Shown here piece by piece: positions 51,232-60,016 of a stretch of 64,000 nucleotides of DNA (position 1 is its first letter; every line of letters starts with the position of its first letter). Origin of the DNA: Tissierella sp. MB52-C2 (GTDB lineage Bacteria; Bacillota; Clostridia; Tissierellales; Tissierellaceae); contig NZ_CP133261.1 in the NCBI RefSeq assembly GCF_030931715.1, positions 372,001 to 436,000 on the forward strand. Direction: 5' to 3'. The position numbers were made by a program, and so were the translations under genes. The notes beneath the pieces were generated by a model. That model did not search any database, had not been told where the DNA came from, and worked only from the letters and a program-made list of their open reading frames with translations.

Positions 51232-51516
51232 AGCATAATCAAGCTGATATTCCTTTGGGAGAAGTTCGAACAAGCTGAGTCTGAAGATGGAAAAAAACAT
51301 TTCTTTGATGTATGGCAAAAGACCACGGCTTTAAGAAGAATTAATCATCCAAAATATGCTATAATGTTAGGAGATAATCTTCAAAGTGACATTGAGCCAG
51401 CACAAAAATTAGGTTTGGCTGGAATATGGTTAAATAAGAGTCTTACTTTAAGTGATACTGGCATTAAGTCTGATAATGAAATATCTAAATTGAAAGAATT
51501 GCTAGATTTATTGTAG
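51232..51516 (+). pseudogene. HAD-family hydrolase, C-terminal remnant
   Basis: An open frame without a start codon translates to a piece containing MLGDNLQSDIEPAQKLGLAG, which matches motif IV and the C-terminal strand of HAD phosphatases. The catalytic DxDxT of the N-terminal half is absent, and the frame is closed upstream by a TGA at 51229. The rest of the gene appears lost. It lies in the gap before the signal peptidase gene. Confidence 0.7.
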
Positions 51517-51580
51517 TTCAAATCTTATTTTAAATTAAGTCATGTGTTGTTAAATAACATTTTAAGGAGTTGAAATAATT

Positions 51581-52186
51581 ATGAAAAAAATAAATGGAAA
51601 GACCATTATAAGAGAGGTATTGGAATGGAGTTTATATTTAACTGTATCATTTGTGATTGTATTATTTCTTAATACTGAGGTATATGCGTTAACTGAAGTG
51701 AAACAATGGTCTATGGAGAATACTTTGTTTGAAGGAGAAAGGCTATATATAGATAAGATTTCTTATCATTTTTCAGAGCCTCAATTTGGAGATATTGTTG
51801 TATTTCTTCAAGGTGAAATAAATGAAGGCTTTAATGATAGAATTATAACTGCATTAGAAGATATAAAAATGAAGTTTCAAGGAGAACCTCGTAGGAATAG
51901 GTTTATTAAAAGAGTAATTGGAGTTCCAGGAGACAAAATTGATATTCAAGATGAAAAAGTATATGTAAATGATAAACTACTAGAAGAGACATACGTTAAA
52001 GGTAATACAATTAATAGTACCGTAGAATATCCCGTTATTGTACCTGAAGGGCAACTATTTGTAATGGGAGATAATAGAGAACATAGTAATGATAGTAGGG
52101 CATTTGGTCTTGTGGATTATAAGAGTATTGAGGGTAAAGCAATATTTAGATTTTGGCCAATTAATAAACTAGGAGATATAAAATAG
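51581..52186 (+). CDS. lepB: Signal peptidase I
   Basis: A 201-residue type I signal peptidase with one N-terminal membrane helix (about 13-33). The catalytic serine is Ser44 in QWSMENTLFEG and the lysine is Lys110 in RFIKRVIGVPGDKI; the C-terminal box MGDNREHSNDSRAFG is intact. The usual SM-x-PTL motif has Asn in place of Pro. It cleaves signal peptides of exported proteins. Located among accessory genes, so it may be one of several paralogues. Confidence 0.93.
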   Translation: MKKINGKTIIREVLEWSLYLTVSFVIVLFLNTEVYALTEVKQWSMENTLFEGERLYIDKISYHFSEPQFGDIVVFLQGEINEGFNDRIITALEDIKMKFQGEPRRNRFIKRVIGVPGDKIDIQDEKVYVNDKLLEETYVKGNTINSTVEYPVIVPEGQLFVMGDNREHSNDSRAFGLVDYKSIEGKAIFRFWPINKLGDIK

Positions 52187-52310
52187 GTAGAGACTATTTC
52201 TATAAGCTAAAAGGATAGCCATAGGATATGGTGTAAGAATTTATATATATAAAATTGGGATTAATATATGATGATATATATTATAAGGCTTTTACTTAAT
52301 TTTTGATGAA

Positions 52311-52347
52311 ACAAGGTAAATAGATAATACTATTTGTCTTGTTTTTT
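52311..52347 (+). terminator. Terminator after lepB
   Basis: Thirteen-bp stem ACAAGGTAAATAG / CTATTTGTCTTGT with two G-U pairs, 6-nt loop, tail TTTTTATTT. Confidence 0.8.
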
Positions 52348-52391
52348 ATTTAGGATATGTTTTAGAATAGTATTGAAAATATTATATTTTT

Positions 52392-52419
52392 AAATGGAAG
52401 TCAAAAATGACTTCCATTT
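52392..52419. other. Perfect hairpin between convergent genes
   Basis: AAATGGAAGTCA pairs with TGACTTCCATTT around an AAAA loop. It lies between the plus-strand lepB and minus-strand GyrI-like gene and may act as a backup terminator. Confidence 0.6.
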
Positions 52420-52559
52420 GTTTATATCTTGTGGATTATACTAAGTTATTAAGGTAAAGAGAGTGTCTATGATGTAAGTATTTTTTATCTATAAATAATT
52501 CATAGCTTGAACCAGATAAAACAAATCTGAGGTTTTCTACAAGTGACTATTACAAGATT

Positions 52560-53036
52560 TTAATTATCTTTTAACTTAATTGGAATAAAGGCTTCCATTT
52601 GAGCCCAGCCTTGAGCTTCAATAATTTCGGGAGGAGTAATAATATGTCCCATGGAATAATGATTTGGTCTTATGTCTAGTTCAAAGACCTCCGATTCTTC
52701 AATATATTTTAAAGCTTCATTATAGAGTTTTGTCCTAATATCGTCATCGCCATCTTTGTATGCGTATGTCAGGTAAAAACCTCCGTCAAAATCAATTACT
52801 TCATTTCCACCACTATCTATATCTTCGCTAAGTGCAAATATCCATATAAGTCCCTGATTTTCTTCATCAAAGTATAAGAAATCTCGTGGCAAAAAACTAT
52901 CCCTATCAGATGGTTTGATGATAGAAAAATAGTCATTGAATTTCCCTAAAACACCTGATGGAGAAAAATCAAAATTCTTATCCACACCTGAAGAAGCTGC
53001 TTTAAATGCTGGCAATGATATAATTCTAAACTTCAT
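52560..53036 (-). CDS. GyrI-like effector-binding protein
   Basis: A 158-residue stand-alone protein with the GyrI/AraC-type effector-binding fold: IISLPAFKAASSGVD at the start, a central FALSEDIDSGG segment and the C-terminal GWAQMEAFIPIKL strand of the family. Such domains bind hydrophobic or cationic small molecules, and one is also fused to the MerR regulator at 61100. It is the only gene on the minus strand in the accessory region. AGGGGGTTATA lies before the ATG on that strand. Role unknown. Confidence 0.75.
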   Translation of the reverse strand: MKFRIISLPAFKAASSGVDKNFDFSPSGVLGKFNDYFSIIKPSDRDSFLPRDFLYFDEENQGLIWIFALSEDIDSGGNEVIDFDGGFYLTYAYKDGDDDIRTKLYNEALKYIEESEVFELDIRPNHYSMGHIITPPEIIEAQGWAQMEAFIPIKLKDN

Positions 53037-53206
53037 ACTATAACCCCCTATTTTGATGGTAATTAAAAGTTCAAATTCTTGTTTTAGCCATCATATCATA
53101 TTTTCAGAATATTGTCACCAGTTTTATATAAGTGTTATTTAGACTATATTTTATATAAATGAGAGATATTATTTGCTTTATTTTTTATTGAAAAGGATTT
53201 AAAGAT

Positions 53207-53253
53207 AAAAGAAGGAGTTTAGAAAAAATTGTAGAATATTATATTGTTAGAAA
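53207..53253 (+). repeat. AAAAGAAGGA...TGTAGAAT motif, copy 3
   Basis: AAAAGAAGGAGTTTAGAAAA then ATTGTAGAATATTATATTG, about 120 bases before the GNAT gene at 53373. Matches copies at 45391 and 46532. The rest of 53037-53372 holds no gene. Confidence 0.55.
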
Positions 53254-53372
53254 CCTTGTATGAAAATTAGAAAATGGACTGAATTTCACTATTATGTATT
53301 AAGGAAAAGGTGATATTATGATGACATGGAGGTAGGTACTATATGGAAAATATAATATAAGGAGAGATATTT

Positions 53373-53849
53373 ATGGATGATTATACCCTTATGGAGCTAT
53401 CAGAAGAACAAGCTAAAGAGATTTGTAATTGGAGATATGAAGGAGAATATTCAATATATAATTTTTCAGACTGGGAAACTGTAGTAAAGAATAAATGGGG
53501 ACTGTCAATAGAGAAGAAAAGGAAATCAGAATTTGTTGCTATAGTTTTAAATAATGAATTGATTTCTTATGGCAGGGTAAGTTTAAAGTTTGATAAGGCA
53601 TATATAGGAATTGGACTAAGACCATGTTTTTGTGGAAAAGGTCATGGAAAAAATATTATGAAATTATTAATTGAAGAATGTAAGAGAAGGTTTCCTGACA
53701 ATGGGATAGTACTTGAAGTAAGAAGCTTCAATAAAAGAGCAATTAATTGTTATAGGAATGTTGGCTTTGAAATTAAAGATAAATATATGAAAAAGACTTT
53801 TGATGATTCGGAAGATGAATTTTATTATATGGAGTATATAGGGCAATAA
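53373..53849 (+). CDS. GNAT acetyltransferase
   Basis: A 158-residue GNAT protein. The acetyl-CoA loop is RPCFCGKGHGKNIMKLLI at about 88-105 (R/Q-x-x-G-x-G/A type) and the second motif LEVRSFNKRAINCYRNVGF follows. Substrate unknown; RimI-like and antibiotic-modifying enzymes share these motifs. AAGGAGAG precedes the ATG. Confidence 0.85.
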   Translation: MDDYTLMELSEEQAKEICNWRYEGEYSIYNFSDWETVVKNKWGLSIEKKRKSEFVAIVLNNELISYGRVSLKFDKAYIGIGLRPCFCGKGHGKNIMKLLIEECKRRFPDNGIVLEVRSFNKRAINCYRNVGFEIKDKYMKKTFDDSEDEFYYMEYIGQ

Positions 53850-53853
53850 ATAT

Positions 53854-54023
53854 TATGAGAAAGAAATTGTGGAAGATGAATCTAAGAAGTACCCTCTAAT
53901 CTTATTTTACATGGTTCGGGGGGAGCGGAGATAGGGAATTCATATATAGATAAGAAGAATATTCCAGATATAATTGTATCACAACAATGCTCACATGGTG
54001 CTTTGGAAATCAAAGAGAATTAG
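53854..54023 (+). pseudogene. Alpha/beta hydrolase (esterase) remnant with frameshift
   Basis: One frame reads YEKEIVEDESKKYPLILF and the next reads LHGSGGAEIGNSYIDKKN, which together make the KYPLILFLHGSGG oxyanion motif of a prolyl-oligopeptidase-like esterase, interrupted by one missing base near 53910. No nucleophile GxSxG or C-terminal half is found. The following 54024-54291 holds a short piece of open frame but nothing I recognise. Confidence 0.6.
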
Positions 54024-54291
54024 AGGTTAAGTAATTATGTTATGATTTGTGATATTGTGTTTGTATAGAAGATATAGATGTACTAGGATTAAGATACAAT
54101 TTTAAGGGGTAATATATCATATTTCAACTGAAGGATTTTTATATTAAATTCAGCTGAAGAAGAGCTCTTAAAATTTGATTTTATAATCGTGATTGCTTTA
54201 AAAACATAGAATTATTAGCTAGGATAGCTATTACAATTTTAATAATTTTAATATAGTACTTAAGGGATATGATGATAATACGGAAAAATCA

Positions 54292-54732
54292 TTGGCAAAT
54301 CTACAAATGGAACTTTATAAAAAAGGCTATGATGGAGAGCATACGAAAGATTTGCCACAGCATATAACACTAGGGACTTTTAGAGTTTCACAAGAAATGG
54401 AGATAAGAGAGCTTTTAAAAAAAGTAGCTGCTAAAACAGAAGCATTTACAATAACGTTTAATCATGTTGGAATTTTTGGAGGTTCAAAAGTTCTCTTCAT
54501 CGCACCTGACTTGAATCGAAAATTGCTTGAATTGAAGGAAAACTTTAGTGATAGCCATAATTGGACTCCACATACGACGATGTTAATTGATAAGCCTAAT
54601 ATTATTTATCAAGCGTTACCAATTGTAGCTGACAAGTTTGAAGCATTTGAAGGGTATATCAATTATATTTATCTATATGAATTTTGGCCAACTCGTTTTA
54701 TATGTTCTGAAAAATTAATTTACCAGGATTAA
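54292..54732 (+). CDS. 2H phosphoesterase (2'-5' RNA ligase-like), possibly lacking its start
   Basis: A protein of at least 146 residues with the two His motifs of the LigT/2H family, HITLGTF and HTTMLID, which form the active site for cyclic phosphodiester cleavage. The listed start is a TTG without ribosome binding site. In-frame upstream codons encode NNFNIVLKGYDDNTEKSLAN, a good match to the expected first beta strand of the family, but no start codon precedes them before a TAG at 54220. The gene may have lost its start, making it a pseudogene, or use an unusual codon. Confidence 0.65.
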   Translation: MANLQMELYKKGYDGEHTKDLPQHITLGTFRVSQEMEIRELLKKVAAKTEAFTITFNHVGIFGGSKVLFIAPDLNRKLLELKENFSDSHNWTPHTTMLIDKPNIIYQALPIVADKFEAFEGYINYIYLYEFWPTRFICSEKLIYQD

Positions 54733-54820
54733 TTGGATAGAAAAATTATTAAATATACAAGGAGAATGTGAGTTACTTATATTTTATTCTTAAGGTTATA
54801 TGAAAAGAGGGAGAATAGAG

Positions 54821-55375
54821 ATGTACACAAATATTTATCTAGTTAGGCATGCAGAGGTTGATTATATTCCAGATGAATATAGTAGACCATTGTCAGAAAA
54901 GGGAAGTAAAGATGTTTTAAGGTTAACAGAATTATTTAAAGAATATTACATATCTAGAGTAATATCGAGTCCTTATTTAAGGGCAATAAATACTATAAGA
55001 GGTATAGCAGAAAATAGGGGAGTAACTATAGAGATAGTAGATGACTTTAGAGAAAGAAAAATTGCAAATAGGCCAGTTGAAGATTTCATTTTTTTTACAA
55101 AACAGCAATGGAATGATTTCGATTATTATTTAGAAGATGGAGAAAATTTAAATGAAGTACAAGCTAGAGGAATTAATGCCTTAAAGAATATTATAGAAAA
55201 ATATAGCGGTGAGAATATTGTAATTGGAACACATGGGACAATATTAGCTGCTATCTTAAATTTTTTTGATAAAAAATATAATTATGATTTTTGGAAATCA
55301 ATGAAGATGCCAGATGTATTTAAGTTACAGTTTAAAGATGGAAATATGGAAAATATTATAAATATAAAGATTTAA
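54821..55375 (+). CDS. Histidine phosphatase family protein
   Basis: A 184-residue phosphoglycerate-mutase-like phosphatase. The phospho-acceptor motif is YLVRHAEVDY near the N-terminus; a later VIGTHGTILAAIL holds the second active histidine, and VISSPYLRA and RERKIANRP fit the family. The ATG at 54821 is preferred because GAGGGAG lies eight bases upstream; the upstream ATG at 54800 has none. Substrate not clear. Confidence 0.87.
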   Translation: MYTNIYLVRHAEVDYIPDEYSRPLSEKGSKDVLRLTELFKEYYISRVISSPYLRAINTIRGIAENRGVTIEIVDDFRERKIANRPVEDFIFFTKQQWNDFDYYLEDGENLNEVQARGINALKNIIEKYSGENIVIGTHGTILAAILNFFDKKYNYDFWKSMKMPDVFKLQFKDGNMENIINIKI

Positions 55376-55513
55376 TATGTGAGAAATGAAAATTGAGAAA
55401 TTATTGGGAGAGGAATGATAATATTTTCTTGATATCGTAATGATAAGCAATAATGATTAGAAAACAATATTGAAGTCAATCTGTTGCGAATCATATTATA
55501 AGGAGGTTTTACC

Positions 55514-56293
55514 TTGATAGAGTTGCTAAATGAAGAAATATATAATCTCCGTTCCCTATGTGAAGGAAAAAAGAGTGTTGTTCTCTGGGCAGTTGTCGAA
55601 GGAAATATGGGAAAAGCCTGGGTTGATAGCAAGGATGATCCTACAATAGGAAATGTTTTGGTTGCTGACTTTTGTTACCTATTAGGAAGCATTAAAGACG
55701 AAAAAGACGAAAAAGATGAAATCAAGGTAAAGGAGTTACTTGATAAATGTAAAGGTAGAATCATTGTTGCAGATAGTTTTTTGTGGATTTCTACTATTGA
55801 GAAATATTATTCTTATAGTCTTAAAAAGTTTAAAAGATATGCTATAAAAAGGGAACATGATGTATTTCAAGAAAAACTTCTCAATGATTATATTTAGGCT
55901 GTTGAGGATGAATTTAAAATAGATAGGATTGATGAAGATTTTTATTATAAGGTGTTAGAAGATAGTTTCATGGCAGATTGCTGTTCAAACTTTTCGTCTT
56001 TAGAGGGATTTATGAAACATGGAATAGGATATGTAATCGCATATAAAGGAGAGATTATTTCAGCCGCATCTTCCTATAGTTATTGTGAAGGATATATTGA
56101 TATTACTATTGGAACTAAGAAAGAATATAGACAGAAGGGACTAGCTTTGGCTTGTGCTTCTAAACTGATTTTAGAATGTCTAGAAAAAAAGATATATCCT
56201 GTTTGGGATGCGGTAGATATGAGATCAGTGGCTCTTGCTGAAAAATTAGGATATCATTTTGATAAGGAGTATGAGGTGTATTCTATTTCATAA
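55514..56293 (+). pseudogene. GNAT_acetyltran-type acetyltransferase gene interrupted by one amber codon
   Basis: Two open frames in the same reading frame (55514-55897 and 55898-56293) are separated only by a TAG at 55895-55897. Joined they give a ~259-residue protein whose second half has RQKGLALACASKLILECL and VALAEKLGYHF, the same layout as the intact gene at 47570. CAG to TAG would explain the stop. TTG start at 55514 follows AGGAGG by eight bases. No other damage is visible. Confidence 0.8.
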
Positions 56294-56357
56294 AATTTAG
56301 ATAAGCACTTAGTTAAGTATATAAGCAAGAGCAATATAAGAATGGAGGACATAGTGA

Positions 56358-57041
56358 ATGAAAAAGTCAATAGGAATATTAGCTGGAATGGGACCAAGAT
56401 CCACATCACCATTTCTTGAATCAGTACTAGATCAATGCCAAATTCAATACGGTGCAAAACATGATATAGATTATCCACATATTATGATTTACTCTCTGCC
56501 TACACCATTTTATTTAGATCGTCCAATTGATCATAAGTTAATGAGAGAAACCATAATTGAAGGAATTCAACATCTTGAATCAACAGGTGTTAGTTGTATT
56601 GCTATGCCGTGTAATTCTGCCCATATATATTTTGATGAACTAAAGGAAAAAATTAGCATTCCATTATTAAATATTGTTGAAGAAACCATGAAAAAAGTAG
56701 ATTCAAATAAAAAGATAACTATATTTGCTACGGAATCAACTTTTAATTCAGAACTATATCAAAAAGGAATATTAAATTCAGACAATCAATTTATATTCAG
56801 AAGTGATTGGCAGAAAAAAATAAATATTATAATTCAAATGATAAAAGAGAACAAGGAAATATCTGAAGTCAATTTATATTGGAATGAGTTAGTTAAAGAT
56901 GCTATTGCCGAAGATATTGATGATATAATTATAGCCTGTACCGATTTAAGTATTCTAAAAAATAAATTTAAGAATGAGGTAAATTTTATAGATTCATCTC
57001 ATGCCTTAGCTGAGTCGTTAATAAAAGAGTATTTAAAGTAA
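56358..57041 (+). CDS. Aspartate/glutamate racemase family protein
   Basis: A 227-residue racemase of the Asp/Glu family. It begins with KSIGILAGMGPRSTSPFLE and has the two active cysteines, one in AMPCNSAHIYF and one in IACTDLS, so both catalytic residues are present. Likely substrates are free amino acids; which one is not shown. GGAGGACA precedes the ATG. Confidence 0.88.
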   Translation: MKKSIGILAGMGPRSTSPFLESVLDQCQIQYGAKHDIDYPHIMIYSLPTPFYLDRPIDHKLMRETIIEGIQHLESTGVSCIAMPCNSAHIYFDELKEKISIPLLNIVEETMKKVDSNKKITIFATESTFNSELYQKGILNSDNQFIFRSDWQKKINIIIQMIKENKEISEVNLYWNELVKDAIAEDIDDIIIACTDLSILKNKFKNEVNFIDSSHALAESLIKEYLK

Positions 57042-57098
57042 GAGGCTATCAATATCTAATACATAAATAGTCAAATAATTAATGAAAGGATTGATAAG

Positions 57099-57929
57099 AT
57101 GTCCTATGAAGAGATATTAAAGTTGATAGGGAATATCTCTCCTCATGCAAAAGATTATGTACAAAAATCCTTTGAAAATAAGAGGATTGAAATATTATAT
57201 TCTTTATTTACGGAGGAAAATAAAGGTGTATTTATAATTGTTGATAATGATGATTGCTGTATTTTCTATGCTTCATTTCTTAATGAAAAGAATATAGAAG
57301 ATATCTTAAGAGCAATTAATGATAATACTAAAGAATATATTTCAAGAATAAGCTCAAAAGAATTATGCTTTAACATATATGGTAAAAATCAAAAGATAAT
57401 TGACTTAGTAAGCAAATTAGGCTTTAGATCAGATATGGAAGGATATCATCTTGAGTATACTGGTAGAGAACTTCCACAAATAAAAAAAGCTAATTTGATT
57501 GAAAAAGGTTTTGAGCAGGATATGCTAGAAGAATTTATTGATTTGTTTGATAGTTCATATTTTCAACTAAATATAGATAATGAATGGAAAGTAAATGGTT
57601 ATGCTGTAAATAAAAATAAATTTTGCCAAAAACTTAATGACTTGAATAAACTTAGTCAAGTGCGTTCATTTTGGTTAAATAATGAGTTAGTAGGTGCATA
57701 TAGTTTTGAGCAAAACTACATAACAGATATTGTTGTCAAACCAATATTTCAAAATAAAGGATATGGAAGTTATATACTAGCACATTGCATTAGAAATATG
57801 TCTGTAGACAAATCTATTAAGAATATAAGACTTCGAGTTGCGAAATCAAATACTGGTGCTAAAAAATTATATGAAAGAAATGATTTTATTGAAATAGCTT
57901 GTTTTGCAGAGCATACTTATGGAAAATAA
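57099..57929 (+). CDS. GNAT acetyltransferase with extra N-terminal domain
   Basis: A 276-residue protein. The C-terminal half is a GNAT domain with acetyl-CoA loop VVKPIFQNKGYGSYILAHC at about 217-235 and the ARKLYERN-type ending (GAKKLYERNDF). The N-terminal ~120 residues are unrecognised but resemble a second, degenerate GNAT half. AAAGGATTGATAAG precedes the ATG. Substrate unknown. Confidence 0.82.
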   Translation: MSYEEILKLIGNISPHAKDYVQKSFENKRIEILYSLFTEENKGVFIIVDNDDCCIFYASFLNEKNIEDILRAINDNTKEYISRISSKELCFNIYGKNQKIIDLVSKLGFRSDMEGYHLEYTGRELPQIKKANLIEKGFEQDMLEEFIDLFDSSYFQLNIDNEWKVNGYAVNKNKFCQKLNDLNKLSQVRSFWLNNELVGAYSFEQNYITDIVVKPIFQNKGYGSYILAHCIRNMSVDKSIKNIRLRVAKSNTGAKKLYERNDFIEIACFAEHTYGK

Positions 57930-57991
57930 ATGAAGAACCTTACTAACATTGCTATTAGTAGATAATTAAGATATAGATAGGAGAGATAAGA

Positions 57992-58861
57992 GTGGGTAAT
58001 ATAAATTATGAATATAAAGTTGTTGGTAATGGGAATACAATACTTGTCATAGATGTAGGAATAGGAAATTCATTTTATGATTTATATCCACTTATTGAAC
58101 AGATAAAGGATTATTTTACAGTTATTATTTACCATAGACAAGGATATGGTAAGAGTAGTCTTCCAAAATCCTCTAGAACAACAAGAAATATAGCATATGA
58201 ATTAAATACAATGCTTAAAGAAATTGGAATCAAAGAAGAGTATATTTTAATGGGACATTCCTTCGGTGGACTATGTGTACAACAATATGCAAAAATGTAT
58301 CCCGATGAAATTAAAGCTATAGTATTATTGGACTCAACTTCATATAACTTAGAGCAGCTAGATAATCTTGATACTCCAATGATAAATTCACAAACATCAA
58401 TAGATAAGATGACTGCTTTATTTAATGAATTATCTTTTAAATCCAGAGAAGAGCTTATTAGCCAAAATACAGATATGACCTCTAAATATGAGAAGTATGT
58501 AGGTAGTGAAGAGTTACAAGATGTTGTGGAATTTTTCGGAAATCCAAATCTTTATAAGACAGTATCAGATGAATTTGCAAATTGGATACATGATGGAGAA
58601 GATATTAAAAGCATGGATACATTCCCAGATGTTCCTTTAAGAGTAATTGCTAGGGATAAGATGGCATCTGTTAGAGATTGGATGAAATATGATATTCCAG
58701 AGGAAGAAGCAGTTAGACATGAAAATAAATGGCGTGAATTACAAGAAGAATTGGCACTGCTATCTAATCAAGGAAAATTTATAATTGCTTCAGAGAGTGA
58801 ACATTTAATATACATAAATAGACCAGATGTGGTAATTGAGTGTTTAAAGTCCCTAATTTAA
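57992..58861 (+). CDS. Alpha/beta hydrolase
   Basis: A 289-residue alpha/beta hydrolase with the oxyanion region VIDVGIGNSF, nucleophile Ser90 in LMGHSFGGLCVQQ and a C-terminal SEHLIYINRPD segment carrying the histidine. GTG start behind AGGAGAGA. Motif order matches the 50363 gene. Confidence 0.88.
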   Translation: MGNINYEYKVVGNGNTILVIDVGIGNSFYDLYPLIEQIKDYFTVIIYHRQGYGKSSLPKSSRTTRNIAYELNTMLKEIGIKEEYILMGHSFGGLCVQQYAKMYPDEIKAIVLLDSTSYNLEQLDNLDTPMINSQTSIDKMTALFNELSFKSREELISQNTDMTSKYEKYVGSEELQDVVEFFGNPNLYKTVSDEFANWIHDGEDIKSMDTFPDVPLRVIARDKMASVRDWMKYDIPEEEAVRHENKWRELQEELALLSNQGKFIIASESEHLIYINRPDVVIECLKSLI

Positions 58862-58907
58862 AAACGTAAGACAGAAAAAGAAACATTGTTATTTATAGGA
58901 GGAATTT

Positions 58908-59426
58908 ATGAAAAGAGACAAGCTAGCTGAAATTGCCAAATTAGAAGAACAAAAATGTTTTCATGGAAATGTTATGGGGCTTGAGTCCAACATTGAGCCA
59001 ATAATTAATTTATTTCCTAAATGGTCGCTGGAAAATTGGGATGGTAGATGGTGTGCTGCATTTGTTTATTACTGTTGTATGAAGGCTGGGTTTAATATTC
59101 CAGTAAAATTTCCCAATGAAAATGTAAAATGTAACTTTGCAGGTTGTTCCGCGTGGGAATCATGGGGTAGTTTACCTGAAAATCAATTTTATTATCCAGT
59201 TGAAAATAATAGTTTTATTCCAAGTAAAGGAGATATTGTAATATTTAATAATGTTTTTTTAAATGAACCCCATGATCACATTGGCATAGTTCTGGAAAAT
59301 TATGATAGCTATATAGTTGTCGCTGAAGGAAATCTCAATAATGTATCTGGAACTGTAAAAAGAAATAAGAATAAAAATATAAGAGGATATATCAGAATAC
59401 CTGAAGATTATAACTTCATAAGATAA
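58908..59426 (+). CDS. CHAP-domain (NlpC/P60-like) amidase without signal peptide
   Basis: A 172-residue protein with a CHAP cysteine-peptidase domain: Cys49 in GRWCAAFVYYC, His124 in PHDHIGIVLE and the EGNLNN acidic/polar residue set. Such domains usually cut peptidoglycan amide bonds, but there is no signal peptide or cell-wall targeting domain, so it is predicted to act in the cytoplasm or be released by lysis. AGGAGG precedes the ATG. Among the acetyltransferases and hydrolases around it no phage gene is visible. Confidence 0.75.
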   Translation: MKRDKLAEIAKLEEQKCFHGNVMGLESNIEPIINLFPKWSLENWDGRWCAAFVYYCCMKAGFNIPVKFPNENVKCNFAGCSAWESWGSLPENQFYYPVENNSFIPSKGDIVIFNNVFLNEPHDHIGIVLENYDSYIVVAEGNLNNVSGTVKRNKNKNIRGYIRIPEDYNFIR

Positions 59427-59464
59427 TCAAAACCAGAAAAATTATTCTAAGTGAGGTGATTCTA

Positions 59465-59968
59465 TTGAAATATGAGATTAGAAGAGCTGTGATAGAAGAT
59501 GTTGAATCTCTAGCAAATGTTATCGTTGAAAGTTGGAGATCAGCTTATTCTAGTATTATACCCGAGAATGAAATAACTAAATTCCTAGATAAGCAAAGAA
59601 GACAACAGCAGTTTAAAAGATTTATTCAAGATGAAGAAATTATTTTGATTGGAATTTGCGACGGCATACCTTGTGGATTAGTATTTGCAAATAAAGATAA
59701 TGATGAGCAACTAGAAGAGTGCGGCTCTATTTATTCAATATATCTCCTTGAAGAATACTGGGGAAAAGGATTAGCTGCTAATTTAATGGATGTAGTTATA
59801 AGTATATTAAGAGATGAAGGCTGTAGAAGAGTTTCACTATGGGTTTATGAAGAAAATGTAAGGGCAATAGGATTTTATGAAAAGTATGGTTTCACATTTG
59901 ATGGTACTAAAAAGCATAGTCGGTTTTCCAATAAACCTATTGAATTAAGATATATATTGGATATATGA
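59465..59968 (+). CDS. GNAT acetyltransferase
   Basis: A 167-residue GNAT protein with IRRAVIEDVESLANVI at the start, acetyl-CoA loop EEYWGKGLAANLMD and the FYEKYGFTFDGTKK ending typical of the PhnO/RimI-like group. TTG at 59465 behind GAGGTGA is preferred to GTG at 59456, which overlaps that site. Substrate unknown. Confidence 0.85.
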   Translation: MKYEIRRAVIEDVESLANVIVESWRSAYSSIIPENEITKFLDKQRRQQQFKRFIQDEEIILIGICDGIPCGLVFANKDNDEQLEECGSIYSIYLLEEYWGKGLAANLMDVVISILRDEGCRRVSLWVYEENVRAIGFYEKYGFTFDGTKKHSRFSNKPIELRYILDI

Positions 59969-60016
59969 GAATAAGAAGAATAACTACATAAAATTGTTAT
60001 CATAGGAGGACTTATA

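Noticed and set aside
55895-55897. TAG as pyrrolysine codon
   Set aside because: No pyl genes or stem-loop signal are visible in the window and the single CAG to TAG change is the simpler account; kept only as an alternative.
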